Source: CBDTTW01 sp965363675 (GTDB lineage Bacteria; Bacteroidota; Rhodothermia; Rhodothermales; DASSAV01). From it: DNA of 18,551 nt. The notes below the pieces were generated by a model. It saw only the letters and a list, made by a program, of their open reading frames with translations, had not been told where the DNA came from and ran no database searches. The position numbers were made by a program, and so were the translations under genes. Each line of letters opens with the position of its first letter. Within the stretch, counting starts at the first letter, position 1. Where the stretch lies: contig CBDTTW010000046.1 of assembly GCA_965363675.1 (NCBI GenBank), positions 1-18,551 on the forward strand, read 5' to 3'. Positions 1 to 6,713 of this stretch are shown here, piece after piece.

Positions 1-741
1 AACCGGGGCGAGCCGCGCACCGCCAACGGCTATACCATCACCTACGCCGGAACGGAGCCTACCGCCGAGGGACGCACCGCCTACGTGCTCCACTTCCGCG
101 ACGCCGCGAGCCGCGAGTTCACACTGAAGCCGGTGGTTTACCGCAGCGAGAAGGAGCAGTGGATTCAGCACCCCGACATCCAGTACTTCCTGGAGCAGGA
201 TTTGTACGCGGCCGTCTCGCCGAAGGCGATGTTCGACAGCCCGCAGGCCGCCCCTGCGGAGCCCGGCCGCCTGACGCTTGCGCGCGGCGACTCGGCCCTG
301 ACCGAGGGGGGCGCCTACACGATCCGCTTCGCCGGCTTCGACACGGCCGTGGACCCCGCCGTCGTGGGCGCGCCGAACGTGGAGATCGCGGTGGCGGCCG
401 TGCTGGAAGTCCGCGAGAACGCGACGGGACGCACCGAGACGGTGCGACCCATCTACGCCATCCTCTCCGACCGCAACGTGCGCCCCGTGCCGGCGGGCGT
501 CGAAGCATGGGGGCTCTCGTTTGCCTTTGTCGGCATGAACGTGAACACCGGCGAAATCAGCCTAGCGCTCGAAGGCGCGGCCCCGGCGGTCGAGGACTGG
601 ATCGTGGTGCAGGCGTACGAAAAGCCGCTCATCAATCTGCTGTGGGGGGGGCTTTTTCTGCTCACGCTCGGCTTCGGGTTTTCGTTCTACCGCCGCATCA
701 GCGAGGCGCGCCGCCGCGCCGCCCCCCTGGTCGCCGCCTGA
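1..741 (+). CDS. ccmF: CcmF/CcsA-type cytochrome c assembly protein, C-terminal part (5' truncated by window)
   Basis: The frame is open from base 1 to a TGA at 739-741, giving 246 residues of a protein that begins outside the window. It resembles the C-terminal part of CcmF-family cytochrome c maturation proteins. A periplasmic stretch begins with GYTITYAGTEP and continues through LKPVVY and IQHPDIQYFLEQDLY. A second beta-rich stretch follows. The end is a single hydrophobic helix (KPLINLLWGGLFLLTLGFGF) and a short basic tail (RRISEARRRAA) expected in the cytoplasm. In this family the protein handles haem during ligation to apocytochrome c at the outer face of the inner membrane. The haem-handling WWD motif would lie upstream and cannot be checked here. 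The family call rests on remembered resemblance of the KPL..LLW helix and the DLY segment. CcsA-type fusion proteins are the main alternative. Confidence 0.65.
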   Translation, partial: NRGEPRTANGYTITYAGTEPTAEGRTAYVLHFRDAASREFTLKPVVYRSEKEQWIQHPDIQYFLEQDLYAAVSPKAMFDSPQAAPAEPGRLTLARGDSALTEGGAYTIRFAGFDTAVDPAVVGAPNVEIAVAAVLEVRENATGRTETVRPIYAILSDRNVRPVPAGVEAWGLSFAFVGMNVNTGEISLALEGAAPAVEDWIVVQAYEKPLINLLWGGLFLLTLGFGFSFYRRISEARRRAAPLVAA

Positions 742-760
742 ACGCGTGGCATCGTCGTGC

Positions 761-796
761 AAAGGGAGCCCTCCGGCGGGGGCTCCCTTTCTTTTT
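761..796 (+). terminator. Rho-independent terminator after the cytochrome assembly gene
   Basis: An 11-bp perfect stem (AAAGGGAGCCC at 761-771 with GGGCTCCCTTT at 780-790) closes an 8-nt loop. It is followed by a T-rich tract (TTTCTTTTT, 788-796). It lies 19 bp after the stop codon at 741. Confidence 0.9.
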
Positions 797-859
797 GCGC
801 CCCGCGCAGACGGGCGAGAGCGCCGTTTTCGGGAAGGAAGCCGTGTCGGGGGCTCCCGA

Positions 860-885
860 GGTAACGTTGTTACCGAACCCGGTTC
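860..885. promoter_or_regulatory. Two abutting palindromes, candidate operator
   Basis: GGTAAC-GTT-GTTACC (860-874) is a perfect 6-bp inverted repeat around 3 bases. It is directly followed by GAACC-C-GGTTC (875-885), a perfect 5-bp inverted repeat around 1 base. Both lie in the leader of the large secreted-protein gene, about 190-215 bp before its start codon. There is no T-tract, so this is not a terminator. A dimeric regulator site is possible, but no regulator is identified. Confidence 0.35.
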
Positions 886-1074
886 CCGCAGGACACCTTT
901 CTACCTGCCTACGCGGCATGTTCCGTGAAGGCGACGCCCAGAGGCGCGCCAAACAGCCGCAGCGCGTCCGATTGGCGGGCAGAGGAGGAGCGGGCATAGT
1001 AGTTGTCGGAGGGGGAGGCAAGCAGCCCGTTTCCCCTATTCCCCGGCGGACCGCCGCGCCCGCCCCCTCCGATC

Positions 1075-4000
1075 ATGCGCACCGCACTTCGCCGACTCGC
1101 CGCCGCCGTGTTCACGGCTTTCCTGCTGACCTCCAGCGCCTACGCGCAGGAGTGCCTTCCCGGGGCCGGGGCGACCAACGCCTCGCTGATCCTCCCCAAC
1201 ACGCTGGTTCCGACGGCCGACGGCGCGCCGCTGACGGCGGTCAGCACCATCCGCGCGTACGCGCCCGGCGGCCAGTGCGTCGGCTCGACCTCGTGGACGC
1301 CCGGCGCCCCTGCCTTCATTAACGTGGCCGCCGACGACGACCAGACCCCCGGCGAGGTGGAGGGCATGCGCCCCGGCGAGACGATCAGCTACCGCGTGAC
1401 GACGGGCGGCGTCGAGTACCAGACGGCGACCGCCACATATGCCTCCGGGAGCGGCGTCTTTGCCTACAGCGCCATGATGACCATGACCGGCCTTGCGGCG
1501 ACGAACCCCGCCGTTCCGCCGACGTTCTCGGCCGCGCCGAACATACTCGATCTAGGCGAACATATGGTCGGCGCCACGGCCACCGGCGCCGTCGTCGTCA
1601 CGAACACCGGCAACCAGGGGGCGCTCGTCATCTCGGGCGTCGTCTCGACGAGCGCCATGATTACGGTGGCCCCCACGACGGCCAGCATCGCCGCCGGGGC
1701 TGCGCAGACCTTCACCGTGACCTACCGCCCGACGGCGGCCGGGACGCACGACGCCAACCTGAACTTCACGCACAACGGCGCCGGCGGCTCCAGCGCGACC
1801 GTGGTCGTGGCCTCGGCGCAGGCGGCCCAGCCCGGCAGCCTCGCGGCCAACCCGACCAGCCTAGCCTACGGCGCGGTTGCAGTCGGCGGCTCGCAGTGGC
1901 GCGACGTAACGCTGACCCACAGCGGCGGCGCGGCCCCGCTCGTCATCTCGGGCGTCACGCTCCCGGCGGGCTATACGGCCTCGCCGACGACAGCGAGCAT
2001 CAACAGCGGCTCCAGCGCCACCATCCGCATCACCTTCGCCCCGACGCAAGCAGGCGCGGCCAACGGCGACGCCGTGTTCACGCACAACGGCGCCGGAGGC
2101 GCGACGGCCGTGGCGCTAACGGGCGCCGCCGCGCTTCCGGCGTTCTCGGCCGCGCCGACGACGCTCGATCTGGGCGTGCGAACGGTTGGGGCGACGGCCA
2201 CCGGGGCCGTCGTCGTCACGAACACGGGCTTGGGCAACCTCGTCATCTCGAACGTGGTTTCGACGAATGCCATGATCACGGTCAGCCCTACGACGGCGAC
2301 CATTGCCGCCGGGGGCACGCGCAGCTTTACCGTGACGTACCAGCCCACGGCGGCCGGGACGCACGACGCCAACCTGAACTTCACGCACAACGGCGCCGGC
2401 GGCTCCAGCGCGACCGTGGTCGTGGCCTCGGCGCAGGCGGCCCAGCCCGGCAGCCTCGCGGCCAACCCGACCAGCCTAGCCTACGGCGCGGTGCTGACGG
2501 GCGCTTCCTCGTATAAGGACGTGGTGCTCACGCATTCGGGCGGCGCCGCGCCGCTGGTAGTCTCGGGCATTACGCTTCCGGCAGGCTACAGCGCTTCGCC
2601 GACGACGGCGACGCTGGCCCCCGGCGCAAACGCGACCATCCGCATCACTTTCGCCCCGACGCAGGCAGGAGCTGCGAACGGCAATGCGGTGTTTGCGCAC
2701 AACGGCGCCGGAGGCTCGACGACCGTCGCCCTTACGGGCGCGGGCCAGACTCCGCAGCCCGGCAGCCTCGCGGCGGCCCCGGCGACGCTCGCCTACGGCA
2801 GCATCGTCGTCGGCAACAGCTCCTACAAGGATGTGACGCTGACCCATAGCGGCGGCGCAGCCCCGCTGGTGGTCTCCGGCGTCACGCTTCCGGCAGGCTA
2901 CACGGCCTCGCCGACGACGGCGAGCATCCCGGTGGGCGGCGCGGCGACGATTCGCATCACCTTCACGCCGACGCAGGCGGGCGCCGCCAATGGCAATGCG
3001 GTGTTTGCGCACAATGGTACGGGAGGCTCGACGACGGTCGCCCTCACAGGGGCAGGGCAGGCGGCGGCGGCAGGCGCCCTCGCCGTTTCGCCGGGCGCCC
3101 TTGCCTTCGGCGCGGTCGTCGTTGGGGCGAGCCCGTTCCGCGAGGTCACGTTTACCCATAACGGCGGCACGGCGCCGCTCGTGGTCTCCGGCATCACGGC
3201 GCCGGAGGGCTACACCGTTTCGCCGCAGACGCTGACGCTAGCCCCCGGCGCAAACGCTACGGTGCGCGTCACGTTCACCCCGGCGCAGGCGGGCGCGGCG
3301 AACGGCAGCCTGGCGATAGCGCACAACGGCGGCGGCGCGGCCTCCATCGCCCTGACGGGCGCGGCGCAGGCCAGCGTGCCCGTGACGTTCGCGGCCTCGC
3401 CGGAAGCGCTCGACTTCGGCGTGCAGGCCGTCGGCGCCACGGCCGCGCGCACGCTCGTCGTCACGAACAGCGGCAACCAGGGCGCGCTCGTCATCTCGGG
3501 CGTCGCCTCGACCGGCGACATGGTTACGATTGCCCCGACCACGGCCAACATCGCCGCCGGAGCCTCACAGACCTTTACCGTAACGTACCACCCGACGACG
3601 GCCGGGCCGCACAACGCGACGCTCAGCTTTGCGCACAACGGCGCGGGCGGCGCCTCCACGGTCGCCGTGGCGGCCTCGGCGCAGGCGGCGGCGGCGGGCA
3701 GCCTCGTCGCCAACCCGGCCTCGGTGTCCTTCGGCAGCGTGACCCTCGGCGCGAGCCCCTACCGCGAGGTGACGCTTACGCATACGGGCGGCTCGGCGCC
3801 GCTCGTGGTCACGGACATCGCCCTGCCGCTGGACTATACCGTCTCGCCGCAGACGCTGATGCTGGCCCCGGGCGCGAGCGCCACGCTGCGCTTCACGTAC
3901 ACCCCGACGCAACTGGGCGTCTCCGGCGGCGACGCCCGCATCACGCACAACGGCGTGGGCGGTCTGGCCGTCGTCGAGCTCTCGGGCGTAGGGGCACAGC

Positions 4001-5775
4001 CGGCGCACTTCGCCGCCGCCCCGACGCGCCTGAGCTTCGGCGCGGTCGTCCTCGGCGCCGACGCCGCGACCATCGTCACCGTCTCGAACCCCGGCGGCGC
4101 CCGCCCGCTCGTCGTCTCGGACGTAGCGAGCAGCCACCCGGCCGTTTCCGTGGCGCCGCGCACCGCGACCATCGCCCCGGGCGCGAGCGTCGCCTTCACG
4201 GTCACGCTCGCCACGCACGCCGAAGGCGCCGTGGAGGGCATGCTGCGCTTCGAGCACAACGGCTCGTCCGGCGAAGGCGAGGTCTACTTCTCGGCCTCCA
4301 TCGGCCCGGTCGAGACCGCTACGGTCGATCAGACGTACCTGAGCTTCCACGACACGTACGTGGGCGGCGTCAGCGAGGAAACCGTCACGATGACGCATAC
4401 CGGCGGCTCTGAGCCGCTCGTCGTGACGGCGGCGGCCTCCGACGACGCCTTCAGCGTGGCCCCCGCCACGGCGACGATCCAGCCGGGCGCCGCGCAGACC
4501 TTCTTTCTGCGGTTCCGCCCGAGCGCGGCAGGGCGGCGCGCGGGCGCGGTCACGCTCAGCCACCGCCTCGGCCAGAGCACGATTTCGGTGGCAGGCGCGG
4601 GCCTGGCCCTGCCGACCAACGTGCTCGCCGCCGACCGGCCCGCCTACGACGCCGGCAGCGTGCTCTCCGAGCAGCGCCGCACGGTCCCGATGACGCTGCG
4701 CAACACCGACGCGGCGCGCACCCTCCGCGTTACGGAGATTGCCAGCTCCGACGCCGCCTTCCAGGTGTCGCCCGCGACGCTCACGCTGGCTCCCGGCCAG
4801 AGCGGCGCCCTGGAGCTGACGTTCCACCCGACAGGCGCCGCCACGGGGCCGCGCACCGCCGCCATCACGTTCCGGCACGACGCCGGGGGCGAGCTTCAGG
4901 TGCAGGCCGCCGGCCGCGTCGCCGGGCTGCTCGGCGACGGCAACGCCGACGGCGCGCTCGACCTGCTGGACGTGCTCATGACGCGCAGCACCGCGATCAG
5001 CGCCGAGGCCAAGCGCGCGCTCGACGTGCACCCGTTCCCCGCCGGCGACGGCGCCGTGACGCCCGAGGACGAGGCGGCCCTGATCTCGCGGGTGGTGCAC
5101 AAGCGCTGGGGCGCGCCGCAGGCCGGGGGCGCCGCCGGCGGCCCCGCCGCCGAGCCGGAGGGCGCAGCGGCCGTCGTGCAGGGCACGGCTAAAAACGGCG
5201 CCATCGGCATGCAGATCGAGGCCCGCGTGAGCGGCCTCACCTCGGCGGCCGAGCTCGTGCAGCAGAGCGCCGGGCACAACCTCCGCATGGCCTACGGCCT
5301 TGCCGACGACGGCATGCTCACGATGATCGCCTTCCGCACCGACGGCATGCCGCTCGAAACGGGGCCGCTGTGCATGGTCACCATCGCCCGGCCCGGCATC
5401 CGCCCGGACGACGTGCAGGTGCTGCGCGCCTTCGGCGCCTCGGCGGACTTCCAGCGCGACGCGGCCAACGCCAACGTGCAGGCCACCGCCAACGAGCCCG
5501 CGCTCATGCCGGTCGGCTACGCACTCTCGGCGCCCTACCCGAACCCGTTCAACCCGCAGGCGCGCTTCACGCTGCGCATGGAGCAGGCGCAGGACGTGAC
5601 GATCAGCGTCTTCGACGCCCTCGGGCGGCGCGTGCAGACGCTGCATCAGGGCGTGCTCGCGGCGGCGACGCATCAGTTCACGCTCGAAGGCGCGGGCCTG
5701 ACGAGCGGGGCCTACTTCATCGTGGCGCGCGGCGCGCACTTCCACCAGGTGCAGCAGGCCATCCTGCTCAAGTAG
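1075..5775 (+). CDS. Giant secreted T9SS-sorted protein with about 11 ASH/choice-of-anchor-D-like repeats and a dockerin-like segment
   Basis: 1566 residues. The ATG at 1075 is chosen because it opens a clean signal peptide: basic MRTALRR, hydrophobic AAAVFTAFLL, and an AYA cleavage site at residues 22-24. Residues ~26-148 form an N-terminal domain (CVGSTSW, DDDQTPGEVEGMRPGE) resembling an uncharacterised module common in T9SS-exported proteins. About eleven ~100-residue repeats start near residues 149, 253, 355, 458, 562, 666, 769, 874, 976, 1080 and 1180. Each has a pattern like LxFGxxxVG...VTLTHSGG...PLVVSG...SPxTxxIxxG...ITFxPTxAG...THNGAGG. This matches Ig-like ASH/HYDIN or choice-of-anchor-D folds. 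A dockerin-like segment follows (GDGNADGALDLLDVL, from 1287), then a segment I do not recognise. The end (YPNPFNPQ at 1488 to LK at 1566) is a type A T9SS sorting domain. It is therefore probably exported through the type IX machinery and surface-attached or released. Adhesion or matrix roles are only inference. No catalytic motif was seen. Confidence 0.88.
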   Translation: MRTALRRLAAAVFTAFLLTSSAYAQECLPGAGATNASLILPNTLVPTADGAPLTAVSTIRAYAPGGQCVGSTSWTPGAPAFINVAADDDQTPGEVEGMRPGETISYRVTTGGVEYQTATATYASGSGVFAYSAMMTMTGLAATNPAVPPTFSAAPNILDLGEHMVGATATGAVVVTNTGNQGALVISGVVSTSAMITVAPTTASIAAGAAQTFTVTYRPTAAGTHDANLNFTHNGAGGSSATVVVASAQAAQPGSLAANPTSLAYGAVAVGGSQWRDVTLTHSGGAAPLVISGVTLPAGYTASPTTASINSGSSATIRITFAPTQAGAANGDAVFTHNGAGGATAVALTGAAALPAFSAAPTTLDLGVRTVGATATGAVVVTNTGLGNLVISNVVSTNAMITVSPTTATIAAGGTRSFTVTYQPTAAGTHDANLNFTHNGAGGSSATVVVASAQAAQPGSLAANPTSLAYGAVLTGASSYKDVVLTHSGGAAPLVVSGITLPAGYSASPTTATLAPGANATIRITFAPTQAGAANGNAVFAHNGAGGSTTVALTGAGQTPQPGSLAAAPATLAYGSIVVGNSSYKDVTLTHSGGAAPLVVSGVTLPAGYTASPTTASIPVGGAATIRITFTPTQAGAANGNAVFAHNGTGGSTTVALTGAGQAAAAGALAVSPGALAFGAVVVGASPFREVTFTHNGGTAPLVVSGITAPEGYTVSPQTLTLAPGANATVRVTFTPAQAGAANGSLAIAHNGGGAASIALTGAAQASVPVTFAASPEALDFGVQAVGATAARTLVVTNSGNQGALVISGVASTGDMVTIAPTTANIAAGASQTFTVTYHPTTAGPHNATLSFAHNGAGGASTVAVAASAQAAAAGSLVANPASVSFGSVTLGASPYREVTLTHTGGSAPLVVTDIALPLDYTVSPQTLMLAPGASATLRFTYTPTQLGVSGGDARITHNGVGGLAVVELSGVGAQPAHFAAAPTRLSFGAVVLGADAATIVTVSNPGGARPLVVSDVASSHPAVSVAPRTATIAPGASVAFTVTLATHAEGAVEGMLRFEHNGSSGEGEVYFSASIGPVETATVDQTYLSFHDTYVGGVSEETVTMTHTGGSEPLVVTAAASDDAFSVAPATATIQPGAAQTFFLRFRPSAAGRRAGAVTLSHRLGQSTISVAGAGLALPTNVLAADRPAYDAGSVLSEQRRTVPMTLRNTDAARTLRVTEIASSDAAFQVSPATLTLAPGQSGALELTFHPTGAATGPRTAAITFRHDAGGELQVQAAGRVAGLLGDGNADGALDLLDVLMTRSTAISAEAKRALDVHPFPAGDGAVTPEDEAALISRVVHKRWGAPQAGGAAGGPAAEPEGAAAVVQGTAKNGAIGMQIEARVSGLTSAAELVQQSAGHNLRMAYGLADDGMLTMIAFRTDGMPLETGPLCMVTIARPGIRPDDVQVLRAFGASADFQRDAANANVQATANEPALMPVGYALSAPYPNPFNPQARFTLRMEQAQDVTISVFDALGRRVQTLHQGVLAAATHQFTLEGAGLTSGAYFIVARGAHFHQVQQAILLK
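1732..1877 (+). repeat. 146-bp exact direct repeat, copy 1
   Basis: By eye this stretch is base-for-base identical to 2347-2492, 615 bp (205 codons) downstream in the same frame. It covers the end of repeat 1 and the start of repeat 2, including the third codon positions. Confidence 0.9.
2347..2492 (+). repeat. 146-bp exact direct repeat, copy 2
   Basis: Second copy of 1732-1877, covering the end of repeat 3 and the start of repeat 4. Flanking sequence on both sides diverges at once at synonymous and non-synonymous sites. This looks like recent gene conversion or a partly eroded duplication. Confidence 0.9.
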
Positions 5776-5795
5776 CGGCCTCACCCCTCGGGGCG

Positions 5796-5836
5796 AAGCG
5801 GCCTGTCGCAAGCGCGCGGCAGGCCGCTTTCGTTTT
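5796..5836 (+). terminator. Rho-independent terminator after the T9SS repeat protein
   Basis: The stem AAGCGGCCTG (5796-5805) pairs with CAGGCCGCTT (5820-5829). It extends inward by a T-G pair and three Watson-Crick pairs around a 6-nt loop. A TTTCGTTTT tract follows (5828-5836). It lies 20 bp after the stop codon. Confidence 0.88.
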
Positions 5837-5864
5837 GCGCCCGGCCCCACAATCTTGCTATTAT
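5835..5864 (+). promoter_or_regulatory. Candidate promoter for the thioredoxin-TPR gene
   Basis: TTGCGC (5835-5840) and TATTAT (5859-5864) are spaced by 18 bp. They lie in an AT-rich island unusual for this GC-rich region, just after the upstream terminator and about 33 bp before the ATG at 5898. The match to a sigma-70-like -10 is fair and the -35 is weak. Confidence 0.35.
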
Positions 5865-5897
5865 ACGCGCACCCTTTACCTCTCAACCTTCCGAGAC

Positions 5898-6713
5898 ATG
5901 GATACGACCGCCCCCCGCTTCGAGCACGACGTTATCGAGGCCAGCAACGCCACCCCGGTGCTGGTGGACTTCTGGGCGCCCTGGTGCGGCCCCTGCCGCG
6001 TGCTCGGGCCGACCCTCGAACGCCTCGAAGCGGAGGCGGCCGGGCGCTGGCGCCTCGTCAAACTCAACGTAGACGAGGCCCCCGAGCTTTCGGCGCGCTA
6101 CGGCATCCAGGGCATCCCGGCCGTGAAGCTGTTCTCCGAGGGCGCCGTCGTGGATGAGTTCGTGGGCGCCCTGCCGGATTACGCCGTGGCGCAGTGGCTC
6201 GAAAAGGCCCTGCCCTCGGAAAACAAAAAGCTGCTCGGGCAAGCCGAGCGCGCCCTGGACGCGGGCGAGACGGAGGAAGCCGAGACGCTGCTGCTGCGCA
6301 TCCTCGACGCCGAGCCCGAGCACCCACAGGCGCGCGTGATGCTGGCCCGCCTCGTGGTCTTCGAGCATCCCGAGCAAGCCCTGAGCCTGCTCGGCGGCGG
6401 CGCCTTCGCCGGAAGCTCGTACGTGCAGACCGAGGAAGCCGTCCGCACCGTGGCCCGCCTGCTCGCCCTGCGCGAGGCCCCCGAGCGCCTGCCCGACGGC
6501 CCGGCCCAGGCGGCTTACCTGGAGGCCATCGAGGCCGTGGCGCGCCGCGACTTCGACGCCGCCCTGAGCGGCTTCATCGGCGTCGTGCGCACGCACCGCC
6601 CCTACGACGACGACGGCGCGCGCAAGGCGTGCATCGCCCTGTTCCACCTGCTCGGCGCGCAGCACGAGGTCACCCGGCGGCATCGGCGCGCCTTCGACAC
6701 GTCGCTTTACTAG
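5898..6713 (+). CDS. cnoX: Thioredoxin-TPR protein, CnoX/YbbN family
   Basis: 271 residues from the ATG at 5898, close to the ~284 residues of E. coli YbbN/CnoX. Residues 1-105 are a thioredoxin domain with an intact active site WAPWCGPC (C30 and C33) and the cis-proline loop GIPAV (P74). Residues ~110-271 are TPR-like helices. The C-terminal pattern (GARKACIALFHLLG, then RRAFDTSLY) is the one I associate with YbbN. Family members bind unfolded or hypochlorite-oxidised proteins and pass them to GroEL/DnaK. The E. coli protein lacks a working CXXC, while some others keep it. This one should be redox-active, so it may act as both oxidoreductase and chaperone in the cytoplasm. No signal peptide and no clear Shine-Dalgarno are seen. 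The stop TAG at 6711-6713 overlaps the stop of the convergent ABC gene. Confidence 0.85.
   Translation: MDTTAPRFEHDVIEASNATPVLVDFWAPWCGPCRVLGPTLERLEAEAAGRWRLVKLNVDEAPELSARYGIQGIPAVKLFSEGAVVDEFVGALPDYAVAQWLEKALPSENKKLLGQAERALDAGETEEAETLLLRILDAEPEHPQARVMLARLVVFEHPEQALSLLGGGAFAGSSYVQTEEAVRTVARLLALREAPERLPDGPAQAAYLEAIEAVARRDFDAALSGFIGVVRTHRPYDDDGARKACIALFHLLGAQHEVTRRHRRAFDTSLY

Larger units (their letters stand above)
742..1074. other. 333-bp intergenic region between the cytochrome assembly gene and the T9SS repeat protein
   Basis: This gap holds a rho-independent terminator at its left end and two adjacent short palindromes at 860-874 and 875-885. I see no tRNA or other RNA gene. A TTG at 1003 would extend the downstream reading frame leftwards, but that extension is proline-rich and lies ahead of a perfect signal peptide, so I treat it as non-coding leader. 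No convincing -10/-35 pair stands out. Confidence 0.7.
1519..4920 (+). repeat. Tandem array of ~11 coding repeats (~100 codons each) with higher-order A/B pattern
   Basis: The repeats fall into two visible types. Type A (repeats 1, 3 and 7) carries VVVTNTG near its start and SxxMxTxxPTTAxIAAG in its middle. Type B (repeats 2, 4, 5, 6 and 8) carries VTLTHSGG and PLVVSGxTLPAGYT. Repeats 9-11 are more divergent. Repeats 1+2 and 3+4 form a duplicated two-domain unit of 615 bp. Sequence identity falls towards the C-terminal end, so the N-terminal copies look the youngest. Confidence 0.9.

Noticed and set aside
1003..1074. Upstream TTG extension of the T9SS repeat protein
   Set aside because: The added 24 residues are Pro/Gly-rich and would bury a perfect signal peptide that starts at the ATG at 1075.
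1519..4920. Possible CRISPR-like or satellite array
   Set aside because: The periodic units are ~300 bp, stay in frame and encode a repeated protein domain. There are no short identical repeats with unique spacers.
3565..5886. 773-codon open frame on the - strand
   Set aside because: Antisense to the T9SS repeat protein, low-complexity Arg/Gly/Ala/His composition, and no domain or translation signal.
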